From contig JAYJMM010000041.1 in the NCBI GenBank assembly GCA_037349105.1, positions 1,798,001-1,862,000 of the forward strand: a DNA stretch of 64,000 nucleotides. Reading direction: 5' to 3'. The position numbers were made by a program, and so were the translations under genes. This stretch comes from Limnomonas spitsbergensis (lineage: Eukaryota; Chlorophyta; Chlorophyceae; Chlamydomonadales). Below the pieces are notes generated by a model that did not search any database, was not told where the DNA came from, and worked only from the letters and a program-made list of their open reading frames with translations. Below are positions 53,701 to 62,679 of this stretch, piece after piece (position 1 is the stretch's first letter; each line of letters opens with the position of its first letter).

Positions 53701-56700
53701 TGCCATACAGTAGATTTGACTTGAGTTGTCTTCCCTCAAAATCAACGTTGTTTTGGGGTAGAGGAATCATTCCTAATACTCACCCTCAGATGTCATCACC
53801 CGTTTCAGTCAGATATCGATTGTTTTGTTCCAACTTGGGGTCTGATGGAGGCATAAAGGAAACAGCTGTTTCAAACCTGAGGGAAGGCAAAACAAACCGG
53901 TGTTCATTATCCAATTTGATCATTTATTGATTTGATGAGTAACCTCCACCCACCCCAGGTTGCTCATCTGGCCTACTGCTTACCGCATTACTGACTTGTT
54001 TTATATTACATTGATTCTCTCACTCCCCCCACTTAGCCGTCATTTTCATGCTAGATTTGCCCTCCCCCTCTTCCCGCTGGGGGCATGGGGGGGCGTACAT
54101 GTTACAATACACTCATCTGGCCACATTTTTGCTACTTGCTGTATTTAGTATGCTTTGTTTTTCCACGCTCCCCCCACACACTCCCCCAGGCTGTCACGTT
54201 GCTCCTTGAGCGGTTGGGCCCCGCTGCCCTGGGCGTGCATCTGGCCAAGGTGTCGGGCTGTGTCACGGCAGTGCTAGCGGGGAAGGCTTCTTGTCAGGAT
54301 GAGGACGAGGAAGGCAGTGATGGGGAGGTGAGGATGCGGAGGACGGGGACGGGAAGTGGGTTGGATCTAGGTGTGGCTGGATCTAGGTGCTGGTGGGGAG
54401 GCTGCCTGTCAGGACGAGGACAGGGAGGACAGTGACAGGGAGGTGGGGATGAGGAGGACAGGGGCAGGGAGTTAGGAGGGATCAGTCTCTGGGGGCAGGC
54501 TATATCTAGGGTGTGGCTGGATCTAAGGTGTGGCTGGATCTAGGGTGTGGCTGGATCTAGGTGCGGACTGGATCTAGGTACGGGGAAGGAAGGCTGCCTG
54601 CCAGGTTAAGGACAGGGAGGAGGGTGATGGGGTGGTGAGTTTCCAGCCCTTTCATGGGCTGTTTAGATCCAGGGGGATGACGAGATCTATGGGCTGGCTA
54701 GATCTATGGGATGGCCAGATCTAGAGTTTGGTCTGGGTCAAGGTGGCGGAATATTTCTGCAGGCTCAACAGTGCATTCTCAACAACACCCTTGCAAAACA
54801 TGAAGTGATTGAGCCCCTCAACTTTGGGGTCCTTCCAAACAATTGGAGTTGAAAAATAATTGTAGGTTTTGATTTTGTCTTCCCTCGGGTATATGCTTAA
54901 ATTTTTTCTGCCTGTACTGTCCGCTGGCAAAAACGCCAACATCGCTCAATGCCTGACTGAAACCTGGCGCCAACAAGCAGCAAAAAGGACTCATGTGTGT
55001 ACCGGTACCATACCCGTTCTCCTAAACCATATTTTCCCACTAGGAGGGAAGGCCAAGCAAGGAAATGAAGTATCTGAGGTGACACGGATTACTTGTTGGT
55101 GCCGAGTACATGTGTTCCAAGCCTCCCAACCAAGCCCTGGTCATGTCCCACACTACTCCCAGTCTGCACTCCCCGGCTGCCGCTTCGTAACAGGACCTGT
55201 CCTGCTATCCTACTTGGCCTTAGAGGAGGAGCTGTTGGCCGCTGCCTGCGACTTCCTCCCGGTATTGGCTGCAACCTGTGATACGGTACACACTAAACTA
55301 CCTGCTTTCCCCCGCTTCAGGACGATGAGTCAGGCCACCTAGCTCTGGAGGAGGAGTTGCTGGCCGCTGCCTGCGACTTGCTCCCGGTATTGGCTGCGGC
55401 TGGTGGACCTGATGCCTACGCATCCGTCTTCGCACAGGAGCATTGGGGCCCGCTGCAGGTGGGCATAGAGCCTGCCTAGTATCAGGGTGAAGGGTTTGGG
55501 GTTATAAACCCTTAACCCTGCAGGTGCGCAAAGAGCCTGCCAAGTATGTGAAGCATTTTAACGTTGAAACGTTAACATAAAACCTTTGAGTCTCAAACTT
55601 TGTTCCTGAACTCTGAACGCTCGTCCTTGAATCTCTTCACCCTTGAAAAGTGGAACTAGCCTATATGAAGCCTTTTGATCTCTCAACTCTACATCTTTGA
55701 ACACATGGCATACACCCTAGGTTCAAAACAAGAATGGAAAGTGCAATCCCTGACCCCCCCAAAACGGAAGCTTGGTGTCTATCAAGCTTTTAAACCACTC
55801 AACCCTCATCCCGCAACCCGCAACCCCAAAACATGACCCAAAGACCTGTAATCTATGCCACACAACCGATAACTTGAAACCCTTGCCCTAAATACTAAAT
55901 ATATTTAAAGTGTGCCCCCTTCACCTGTACCCTAGGTGCGCATCAAGCCGCGTCAGCCACACGACCTGAGGGCGGTGGCCGTGGGGGCGATTGGCGAGGT
56001 GGCCGAGGTGTTGCAGGTGAGGTGTTGCAGGTGTGGATGGTGTGAGATGGCAGGTGTGGCAGGTGTGAGGTGGCAGGGCTGTCAGGGGAGGGGCCAGGGG
56101 TGACCATGGCATCAGCAGGGAAATAATGTAGGGACTCGTACGGGGCTCATTTGAGCTTTGGGGAAGGGCTTCAAAATCCTCCCTCCATGCTAACGTCACC
56201 TATCAATTACAACCTCTTTGTTGTCTGTTAAAGATTCCCGCACCCCCCCGCAAAGCCTTTTGGCATCCGCAACCACCCGCAACCACCCGCAATGCCCTCT
56301 GGGCAGGTATAACTCTGACAGGGCCAGTCAGGGAGAACTGCGTATGCACAAGTGTTACTCTGATGTGGCCAGAGTACAAGCAGTGTAACCCCTGGAATAA
56401 CTCCAGCATCAGCCGCAAGTGGAACCTCCCAACTCAGGTGTAACCCCCAAAACTCCTGTGTAACCTCGGAGTAACCCCGTATGCCTATCACTTTGATGTG
56501 CCCTCCTCACCAATGTGTGCATGCTGCCTCTCCTAAATTTACCAACCCTGGAGCTCATGCTAGCAGTATGCAACACTCTTGTCCTCTCAGTGTAACACCT
56601 CCATGTTACCTCAGTGGAACCCCTCCGTGTAACTTCAGTGTAACTTCAGTGTAACTTCAGTGTAACTTCGTGTAACCCCTCCGTGTAACTTCAGTGTAAC

Positions 56701-58711
56701 TTCAGTGTAACTTCAGTGTAACTTCGTGTAACCCCTCCGTGTAACTTCAGTGTAGCTTCAGTGTAACTTCAGTGTAACTTCGTGTAACCCCTCCGTGTAA
56801 CTTCAGTGTAACTTCAGTGTAACTTCAGTGTAACGTCAGTGTAACTTCAGTGTCACCCCCATGTAACTCCCCCCAGGTTCGCATGCTCCCTCACCTTGAT
56901 AAGCTGGCCCCGGCGCTGATGTTGGAGCTGCGGTGTGACGACGCGGTCAATCGGCAGAATGCGGCGTTTTGCGTAGGAGTGCTGGCTGAGGGATGCGGCC
57001 CGGCAATGGGCCTGCCGCTCATGCAGCAGCTGCTGCAGGTGTGATTGATGTGGGAGTGGGGGTCGGAAAGAAGGGTGGTAATTAACACTGCACGGCTTGA
57101 AATCTCGTTTGAAATTTGAGCCTCAGACCTGTTGGTAGTTGGCCGTTGGTGGGGCACGTGGATTAAATTGGAATAAGCCCGGGGGAAGGAGATGGGAAGG
57201 GAAGGGAATTGAGACTAGGGGGGGGGGGGGGGGGGAGAACAGGGACAGGGACAGGGACAGGGGGGTTTCAGGGGGAGATGGGTAATGCCTCAAGGAATGG
57301 AAAGGGGAACGAAAGGGGCCATTTTAACGTCTCCCCAGTGCCGTCCAGGTGATGCATTTTGGGGCTTAGCCTAAACCTAATACCCCAGACTAACCCTGAT
57401 TCCACCCTCAACCTGAATACTCAAAACCCATTGGCAGGCGCTCCACCCGCTTTTCGATGCCAAGGAGGATGACGGGGCGCGGGATAATGCAGCTGGGGCG
57501 GTGGCGCGCATGCTCCTCACGGCTGGAGGGGCGCTCCCACTGGAGCAGGTGGAGGGGGGAGGGGACAGGGGATGAAAGGGATGGGTCACGGCACGAGGGG
57601 TGGGTGGGGGGAGGAGAAGGGGGTAGGGGGCATGGGATGAAAGGGGCTGGTGACGGCACGCGATGTGGGTGGGGGGAGCACTTCCACTGTAGCAGGGGGG
57701 AGGCGCATAAAGTAGCAGGGGGCAGGCGGCAAGGGGGGGGGGGGGGGGGGGGGGGCAGGGGACAGGGCAGGGCAGGGGACAAGTGGGGGGGGGGGTGCAG
57801 GGGAAAGAAGGGGGGGGTATAAAGGAAGGGGAAGGGGAATAGGAAAGGGGACGGCAAGGGTGTGTGATGGGGAAGTGGGGTAACAGGGACATACATTGTC
57901 ATTGATGTAGACACTGTATCATGTGGATCCCTTGACAGGGACATGACCAGTGTGACTCTCTGTACACCTCGTGCAGGTCATACCGGTGTTTCTGAGAGGT
58001 CTCCCCCTGAAAGAGGATCTGCGCGAAGCTGTTGTTGTGTACCGTGCACTTGCAAGGATGGTAATGACAGGTGAGTGGACGGTGTGAGGGGTGAGTGGGT
58101 GGAGGGTATGAGGGCAAGTGGAAGATCCGTCAGCTTGCATTATATAGCCCCAAATTGTTCTCTCACCTTTCCTCACCAGAGCATCTGTTACATGTCCGAA
58201 AATACGTCTTCTGGCAACTGGCTGTAATTGAGGTTCGCGACCTGAAATGTCATTTGTTGACCTCCCACATTACTTTCATCATCAGCTGAGGACCCACGTA
58301 TCTCTCATCCTCCGTCCCTCACTCTATCATTCCCTGTCTCTCCCCCTTTATCACTCTATCACTCCTCTCACTCTGTCACCCCCTCACTCGCTCAATCATT
58401 TCCTGCCTCTCTCCCTTCCCGTCCCACTCTTGCTCCATGTACCGCTCCTATTTCCTGCCTCCCCTCCCTCTCTCCGTCCAGCTGAGACCGCGCCGCGCGT
58501 CATGCCGATGGCCGCTGACGTCGTCCGCGTATTCGCCGCTGCAGCTATACAGCCGGGCCTGCCGCACGAGGCACTACGCGAGGTTGGGCATGCCATTGCG
58601 TCTCTGCGGGGGCAGTACAGTCAGCAGATGGAGGCGCTGATCTCAACACTGCCGGAGGGGCAACAGCGGGGGCTGGCGGCGGTCGTGGCAGAGCACGCGT
58701 CAGGACCGTGA
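41705..58711 (+). CDS. IPO4: Importin-4-like karyopherin beta (27 exons, 1146 aa)
   Basis: A nuclear import receptor: HEAT-repeat solenoid that binds cargo (in animals histones and ribosomal proteins) and RanGTP and passes the nuclear pore. Exons: 41705-41770, 42376-42474, 42726-42794, 43067-43184, 43662-43843, 44215-44316, 44476-44532, 44920-45068, 45425-45470, 46551-46733, 47842-47994, 48744-48887, 49446-49520, 49818-49958, 50378-50633, 50810-50898, 51213-51339, 51646-51726, 52378-52495, 53117-53348, 54190-54327, 55321-55458, 55936-56016, 56877-57038, 57438-57548, 57977-58070, 58482-58711. All phases join to one 3441-nt frame. Diagnostic stretches: VRQLSAVLLRKRIARHWKLI (importin-beta N-terminal), RRAVSDVASAVAKL, GEWPELLGYL, RGAAAFALGQFSEHLQPEI, VRAAAYESLGQM, and VIPVFLRGLPLKEDL near the C-terminus. 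The length fits IPO4 (about 1080 aa). Intron 3 needs a GC donor. Acidic inserts (exons 10, 17, 18, 21) are lineage-specific. Confidence 0.92.
41771..42375 (+). repeat. Importin intron 1: ~75-bp tandem repeat
   Basis: About four copies of a unit with CTGCCCCACAGCAGCATGTG, then a CCGCCCTCAACACGGCTGCA-type stretch and TGGCTGAATG, between about 41875 and 42150. It is followed by GCATGACCAGGC-type short repeats. Confidence 0.7.
42795..42800 (+). other. Non-canonical GC splice donor (GAG|GCGAGT)
   Basis: Exon 3 must end at GAG (42794) to join exon 4 (43067, GGTCGCCGCC) in the conserved frame. No GT donor within the exon end keeps the frame. GCGAGT matches the GC-AG class, which has otherwise consensus positions. 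Confidence 0.6.
43290..43500 (+). repeat. Two donor-side echoes of importin exon 4
   Basis: Real exon end: GATGTGGCTAGCGCAGTGGC then AAAGCTCTCTGTCCCCGTGG|GTGGGT. Copies: about 43320-43368 (GTCGCCAGTGCGGCGGCAAG then GCTGCTTGTCCCCGTGGGTT) and about 43430-43490 (TCTGATGTGGCCAGCGCGGT then GGCAAAGCTGGGAC). The upstream CGAGCCACTCCAC word is also copied (CTGCCCCACAAAG, CCGCTCCACGAAG). Confidence 0.75.
43935..44214 (+). repeat. Two acceptor-side echoes of importin exon 6
   Basis: Real boundary: TCTGCCCTCAG|GTGCGTCGGGCTGCGTTGGC then GGCTACGGAGCCGCTGTCCC. Copies with their own CTCTGCC tracts at about 43937-44010 and 44073-44150 retain the exon's first 60 or so bases, with substitutions and small indels; one has lost the AG (CCTTGAGGTACGG). 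The period is about 135 bp. Confidence 0.85.
44800..44919 (+). repeat. Acceptor-side echo of importin exon 8
   Basis: CTCAACACAGGTTCTTGGGG then AGAGCCCAGCTCCATTTCTG (about 44819-44880) copies the real boundary TCAATACAG|GTTCTGGTAGAAG, then GAGAGCCCCGCTCCCTTCCT, about 90 bp downstream. A short indel would break its frame. Confidence 0.8.
45471..45640 (+). repeat. Two donor-side echoes of importin exon 9 (77-bp period)
   Basis: Real: AAGGCAGTGCTCAAACAG|GTGGGAGGGG. Copies AAGGCAGTGCCTAAACAG followed by GTGGGAGGGG at about 45521-45555 and 45595-45630, with the intervening ATCATGATGGTACACTT stretch also repeated. Confidence 0.9.
45849..45975. mobile_element. MITE copy C (truncated)
   Basis: The left end GTAGATCTGCTTTGCCTTCC then CTCATAATTGACGTTTTGGG matches copy B closely, and GAAATCTAGAGTTTCG matches copy A. 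It is followed directly by GATTACCGGTA. The right inverted repeat is missing. It lies within importin intron 9. Confidence 0.55.
46385..46550 (+). repeat. Two acceptor-side echoes of importin exon 10
   Basis: Real boundary: TTATCAG|GTGGTGGTGGCGTTATGTGG then TATGTGTTGCGAGCCCCCAC. Copies at about 46385-46440 and 46463-46512 carry CAGGTGGTTGTGGCGGTATG and CAGGTATTTGTGGCATTGTG, each followed by TGGTATGTG and GAGCCCCCACC, with a CTCCAACCTCCTCCTCTC tract between copies. The period is about 80 bp. Confidence 0.9.
46800..47345 (+). repeat. Four to five donor-side echoes of importin exon 10
   Basis: Real exon end: CAGGCCTTGGACACCCTGGC then CTGCCACTGTGCTGCCGCAC then ATCTACCCCCAG|GTGTGG. Copies at about 46825-46880, 46950-47012, 47070-47130, 47190-47250 and a partial one at about 47325. 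Each keeps the CAGGTGTG or CATGTATGG donor region and a following GGTGTGGATGTGTC stretch; they diverge progressively in sequence. Confidence 0.9.
47335..47841 (+). repeat. Three acceptor-side echoes of importin exon 11
   Basis: Real boundary: TCAATGTTCAG|GTCCTTCTTATGGCCCGCCA then GTGTTCCACCTCCCC. Copies at about 47345-47390 (ATTCTGCTGGTGGCCCGACT), 47648-47690 (CCCAGGTCCTTGTCGTAGCC then CGCCAGTGTCCCC) and 47722-47760 (TTAAGTCCTCCTTATGGTCT then GCCTGTGTTCCCC), each followed by CCCTCTCCACCCAC filler. Confidence 0.85.
47995..48110 (+). repeat. Donor-side echo of importin exon 11
   Basis: Real: GTGCTGCCCCTGGTGCTGGG then TGGGCTGGCG|GTGAGTCATG. Copy: GTGCTGCGCCTGGTTCTGGT then TGGGCTGGCGGTGAGGCATG at about 48038-48080. 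Intron bases after the donor (GGGGGCAGGACAATC / GGGGGCAGTACAATC) are copied too, so the unit straddles the boundary. The period is about 71 bp. Confidence 0.9.
49521..49817 (+). repeat. Acceptor-side echo of importin exon 14
   Basis: CCAGATGTTGCTTGGCCTTC then TGCGATCGAGCCACCATGAA (about 49692-49735) copies the real start GTGGATGTGTTGCTTGGGGT then GTTGCGATCGAGCACCAGCC (49818). It includes the following CATGACAACTGAGCAACTGC, parallel to CATGCAACAAATGG. Confidence 0.75.
49959..50160 (+). repeat. Donor-side echoes of importin exon 14
   Basis: The real exon end CCGGTGTTGCAG|GTACGG recurs as TTGGTGTTGCAGGTACGG (about 50047-50067), GCTGGTGTTGCACTTACAG (about 50082-50100) and TTGGTGTTGCAGGTGCCTG (about 50124-50142), with AAGGATGTT words between. 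Confidence 0.8.
51727..51960 (+). repeat. Donor-side echo of importin exon 18
   Basis: Real end: GGCGAGGGTTCAACGTACGA then ACAG|GTGTGGAGGGGAGGAG. Copy: GGCGAGGGTGCAATGTACAA then ACAGGTGCGGAGGGGAGGAG (about 51775-51812). Later GGAGGGTGGTGTGTGGTGCAG duplicates follow in the same intron. Confidence 0.85.
53707..53903. mobile_element. MITE copy B (full-length)
   Basis: Ends GATTTGACTTGAGTTGTCTT then CCCTCA and, inverted, TGAGGGAAGGCAAAACAAAC, about 190 bp apart, in importin intron 20. The sub-terminal AATCAACGTTGTTTTGGGG matches copy C. No coding capacity. Confidence 0.6.
54328..54660 (+). repeat. Two donor-side echoes of importin exon 21
   Basis: Real end: GGCTTCTTGTCAGGATGAGG then ACGAGGAAGGCAGTGATGGG then GAG|GTGAGGATG. 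Copies at about 54397-54452 (GGCTGCCTGTCAGGACGAGG) and 54588-54637 (GGCTGCCTGCCAGGTTAAGG), each running through the donor; GGATCTAGGTGTGGCTGGATC filler lies between. Confidence 0.85.
54863..55060. mobile_element. MITE copy D (diverged)
   Basis: Left GTTTTGATTTTGTCTTCCCT and right GGAGGGAAGGCCAAGCAAGG are imperfect inverted repeats about 180 bp apart; TACCGGTA lies inside at 55000. It is in importin intron 21 and is a weaker match to the family than copies A-C. Confidence 0.4.
55180..55320 (+). repeat. Acceptor-side echo of importin exon 22
   Basis: TAGAGGAGGAGCTGTTGGCC then GCTGCCTGCGACTTCCTCCC then GGTATTGGCTGCAACC (about 55220-55276) is a near-identical copy of exon 22 (GGAGGAGGAGTTGCTGGCCG..., 55350-55412) placed upstream of the real acceptor at 55320. 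It differs at few sites, so the duplication is recent. Confidence 0.9.
56570..56876 (+). repeat. TTCAGTGTAAC tandem array before importin exon 24
   Basis: About 20 copies of an 11-bp unit TTCAGTGTAAC, in higher-order blocks of about 68 bp that alternate with CCCCTCCGTGTAAC, ending about 20 bp before the acceptor CCCCCCAG at 56876. Each unit holds a TTCAG acceptor-like word. Confidence 0.85.
57039..57976 (+). other. Importin introns 24 and 25: G-tracts
   Basis: Homopolymer G runs at about 57217-57235 and 57737-57756 in a G-rich sense strand; GGGACAGGGACAGGG repeats follow the first. They can form G-quadruplexes and are places where assembly errors are likely. Exon 25 (57438-57548) lies between. 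Confidence 0.6.
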
Positions 58712-58990
58712 TAGATTTAGGATCTAGACAGATCTAAGAATGCCAGATCTGATGGCTAGATGTAAGAGCGGTTTTGATTTTGATCTGCCTGAGGAGCCCC
58801 AGCGCGGGCTGGCGGTTGTTGCAGCAGAGCACGCGACAGGATTGTGATAGATCCTGGATGTAGACAGAGCTCTGAATGCCAGATCTGATGGCTAGATCCA
58901 GAGAGCCACATCTAAGTGCGGTGCGGTTTTTATCTGCCAGACCAGCAGCAGCGCGGGCTGGCGGCGGTCGTGGCTCAGGTCGACCAAACG
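58712..58990 (+). repeat. Two tandem echoes of the importin gene's stop-codon region
   Basis: The real end (CAGCGGGGGCTGGCGGCGGT then CGTGGCAGAGCACGCGTCAG, stop codon TGA) is followed by copies at about 58795-58850 (CAGCGCGGGCTGGCGGTTGT then TGCAGCAGAGCACGCGACAG) and about 58948-58980. Between them a GATCTAGACAGATCT... / AATGCCAGATCTGATGGCTA 3'-UTR stretch is also repeated. The period is about 140 bp. TGTAA at 58761-58765 may be the algal polyadenylation signal. Confidence 0.85.
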
Positions 58991-59059
58991 GGGTTATTTC
59001 CCCACAAACCACGTCAGGCGCCAGCGCAAATTGAGACGAGCAGACAGGCCCTAGGAAGC

Positions 59060-59499
59060 TGGCATAGAAGATGTACGGGACAGATCTTTTAGCATCATCT
59101 TTGCACCCGGCCAGGCCTGTATCATTTTTTTCAAAATGGCCTAGTAGTCTTTTTTAGTACATATGTGATTGCACGCACTGAAAGCCAAGGATTCACAGCG
59201 GATGCCCCGCTAGGCGGCGGCGGCAGTTATTATTTCGTGCGTACCAGACTACATTTGTCTGACGTTGGGCGGACACCAGTGAGCTGGTGAGGACCGAATC
59301 TTGGCCGGTTCAAGGCTGGTGGCTCAAGCATGAGCGCCAACAGCAGAGGCCTCTCCCGGTCGTGACATAGCCGTATCGTATGCAATGCACTTTTCAGTTA
59401 GCAGTTGTGATGTGGGGTGATCCTTCATACTCACTCGATCCATACTGATGTACGGCTCCGTGATATCAGGGCCTCACACCAGCAAAAAAAAACGCTATA
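59060..59499. other. Intergenic DNA downstream of the importin gene
   Basis: No coding, RNA or repeat feature recognised; mixed composition. Confidence 0.5.
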
Positions 59500-59830
59500 C
59501 CCTCTTCCTTTTAGTTTCTTTTATTTTCTCCCTTCTGAATAGTTGGGCAGCCGTGCTTTGAGCGGGCCCAGAGGTGTCACGTTAATGACCCATGTTTCGG
59601 CAAATGGAGGAAGTGGTGACCAGACACTACGGGATAGGGTGGTGCAAGAAGGCTCCCCATCCCAGCGAATTGGCGTGAAGTTTTTACAGTCCAACAGAGC
59701 ATCACTATTAATGCAAGGGACATTTGCCAGTAAACCGGTGCAGGCACTAAATACGCTAGGACAGCAATCGAGAACCTGTTCCCCCACCTGGGCAAGCAAT
59801 TTACACACAACCACCAGGCAGTAGCGTGGA
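59500..59830 (-). repeat. Dispersed element (copy 2, inverted to 27949-28390)
   Basis: On the - strand, GACACCTCTGGGCCCGCTCA then AAGCACGGCTGCCCAACTAT and the following AGAAGGGAG...AACTAAAAGGAAGAG correspond to 28285-28378 over about 100 bp. The reading frame NVTPLGPLKAR is kept. Upstream, a frame of about 80 codons (NSDALLDCKNFTPIRWDGEP...) joins it without a stop, so this may be the remnant of a coding mobile element. No family recognised. Confidence 0.55.
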
Positions 59831-60853
59831 AATGAACCCCTGCCCCTCCGTGACCAGCTTATGGCCTTATATTGCCGTCGCTAGTGCATACCTGGTAAGT
59901 ATAGGGAGAAGGCACAAGAGGAAAGAAAGGAAAGCAAGTTCACCCACCAAACAGCAAGAACAACAACAAGAACACGAAGGTCTGGCAAACCCTATCCCCT
60001 GCCCCTGAAGATACTAGTCAGAGTGGGTTTATAAGGGCGCATGCCCAGTCGTCCCAACTGATGACAGGGCCAGGCGCGTTGACAGTTCAAAAAACAGTAC
60101 TGCCCAGAACGCATGCCCTGCTACCCTGCATGATCACAAGATCGAGCACCTTGGCGGTACACGAATGAGTACTGTGCGGGACGCATGCCGGATGTAGAAT
60201 TGAGCCGAGTCAAATTGACTAATCTGCAAAAAAACCAAGTGGGATTCGAAACACACCCAACACAAACACTCCTCCGAAGCCCTACTCCGATTGCCCCTGC
60301 TGCTACTGACCAGCATGGTCACACATGTCCTGCTGTCCCGCACAATCACGAGATGAAGGTACATTTGCAGTACTGTAGAAGATACAACTGATCTCATGGC
60401 AAGCAGTACGTCCCACTCCATACAAGAGAAGCAGAGGACACTGCTGCCAGCATGGACACTCAAGTCCATGTCGACCAAAGCAAGTCCAATGCCAAGGGGC
60501 GAGGAGTGAGGACATATGAACAGCTGTACAAATTGTACACACCCTACGAACCTTAAGTGGTTTGCAAGTACAAAACGTAAATGCCATACGTACGTCACGT
60601 GGTTTGCTGTACCAGTCTATAAGATTTGCGCGCCTCCAGACTGTAAACAAAACGAAATTCTAACATAATAGCAACCGGTTTCTGGCCACCGTAAAGAAAA
60701 AAATACACAGACCAGGAAGCAAAGCGAATTCAACCCTGGATTGGTCATCACCAGAAGAGTGACATGATCACTAATTTTGAATGCCCCAGCACGCATGCTC
60801 ATCAAGAGTGAGGACAAGTGTAAGGTAATCTAAATGTGCGCGTATGTATATGT

Positions 60854-60857
<4 letters not shown>
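59831..60857. other. Region without a recognised feature
   Basis: Open frames on both strands are of low protein likelihood. CAGTACTG-type words repeat near 60100-60185. No gene called. Confidence 0.4.

Positions 60858-60892
<35 letters not shown>
60858..60892 (+). repeat. (TG)n microsatellite
   Basis: About 17 uninterrupted TG dinucleotides, flanked by TATGTACC and TTCCCC. Confidence 0.95.
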
Positions 60893-60894
<2 letters not shown>

Positions 60895-62679
60895 CCCCAA
60901 ACTGTTTCTCTCAAGACTCAACCCTTCACACTCCCTCTATACTTCAGTATCAGTCTGCCTTCATAAGGAATGACAGCTGCGCAACGCCCCCTTGCAGTTG
61001 TAGCGTGTAGACGTTCCCTGTACTTTTGTCTGCGGGTTTATTTAGGGTTTTGGGTTCGCTCTGTCTTGCCCTTTCAAAAAAGGCGACGCGGTGGTGATGC
61101 TCAGATCTCGCTGCTACAGCCACTAGTTCAGCACTTGAGCCCTGTCCTGAAGAACCCCCCCCCCCCTCTGGGGCAAAATGCCCAGAGCGTCGTCCATACA
61201 GGTGCAGCACTCGTGTCCATAGGTCGAATGAGCGCCCAACCCTTCCATCCACTACCGGTTGGGCAGTTTCTTTTGTGGCCGCCTCTCCTTTGGCAGTGTA
61301 CCCATGGCAGCATCCAGGTAGGTGAAGAACTTCTGAAAGCCCACGTTGCCATACCTGGATCCACACAATGTGGACGGACGTGGTGTAAGTGCGAACACGC
61401 AATCATGGCCGCAAGGGTGCAAAATACGAAGCCCACCTGCTGGTGCAATAGGCAGCCCATTTGCCAAGACTTGGGCTATATAAAACAATACAGGTTTGGG
61501 CGGGGTACTGCCGAACCTGGAGGGTTCAGGGGCAAAACATGGGATTGCTCAATTTGAACCTGAAACCCTGAAAGGGTTACAAGGAACAAGCTCAGGACTG
61601 AGCCCCCAATCTGAGCCCCCAAATTGTGACAACCCCAGCAGAACAGTGGTCCAGACTTAAGGGCTTCCACCTCCTTGTCATGTAGAGCCTACATCAAGTT
61701 TTAGGCTTGACCGTCATGTTGAGCATGCATTGTGCTGCTGGCACAGAGCCCCCAGGAATTGTGTGCAGGGTTTATGGTGTAAACCCTACCGGTGGTGTTG
61801 AGCGGCACTATGCTGCCGGCGCAGAACTTCCAAGAATACTTGAAGGTTTGCATGAACCCTACCGGTGGTGTTGAGCGTGCATCCTGCTGCCGGCGCAGAT
61901 CCCCCATGGCACCACGTCTTGAAGCATCCAGGGCAGCTCGTAACCTGGGAACGATGCAAAGCGGAAAACAGGCAGCACTTAAAATGAGCGAGAATGAAGC
62001 ATGTCCACAAGCATGCAAGGCAGCTTGCGACCTTAACAAATGAGCAAAGGAAACTAACTCAAAAGGGAGGCAGCTTGACCTGTGTAAAACGCAAGCAAGG
62101 AAGCATGCAGAAGTTTTTCAGAGGGAGGCAGCTCGCAGTATAGAAAAAGTAAGAGTGCGATTAATGGGCGTAAATAAAAGATTGTGGAAATAATAGAAGA
62201 TTGGGGGCGGGGTGGAGGAAGGGAAATGATGAACGACAGCAAGAAGGTAAAACATCAAGGCATAATTAATACAGTAATTAATAAAAGAGAATTCATTAAC
62301 AGGTAAAGATCATGATGCGGAAATAAAGAGAAGTAGGCAGCTTGCATCTTGAAACAAAGTACAAAGCAACAAACAGGCTGAGCCTTCGTAATAAATCAGA
62401 ATAACCTCACAATTCCGCACACAGTCATAAACCCTACATGAATGCAGCTCTGAACCCCATGTGACTGCAAATCTAACCCCCCCCCCCCTACCTAGAGTGT
62501 ATCACCGACCCCAGCCTAAATGCAGCTTGATTTATATTTTACTGTGCGGCAGAGCATTTGGATTGGTGCTTCTGAGATAGGAGGTCGCAAAACAGTCCAA
62601 GCACTGCCTAACGCAGCTCACACTCCCCCTACCTGAATGCAGCTCTGTCAGCAGGTACACAATGACGATGTTGTACACA
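60893..62679. other. Non-coding region with a ~90-bp repeat
   Basis: About 61720-61920 holds three copies of a unit with GGTGTTGAGCGTGCATCCTG then CTGCCGGCGCAGATCCCCCA, preceded in two copies by AACCCTACCGGT. A C-run lies at 61157-61166 and another at 62479-62488. No gene recognised. Confidence 0.5.
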
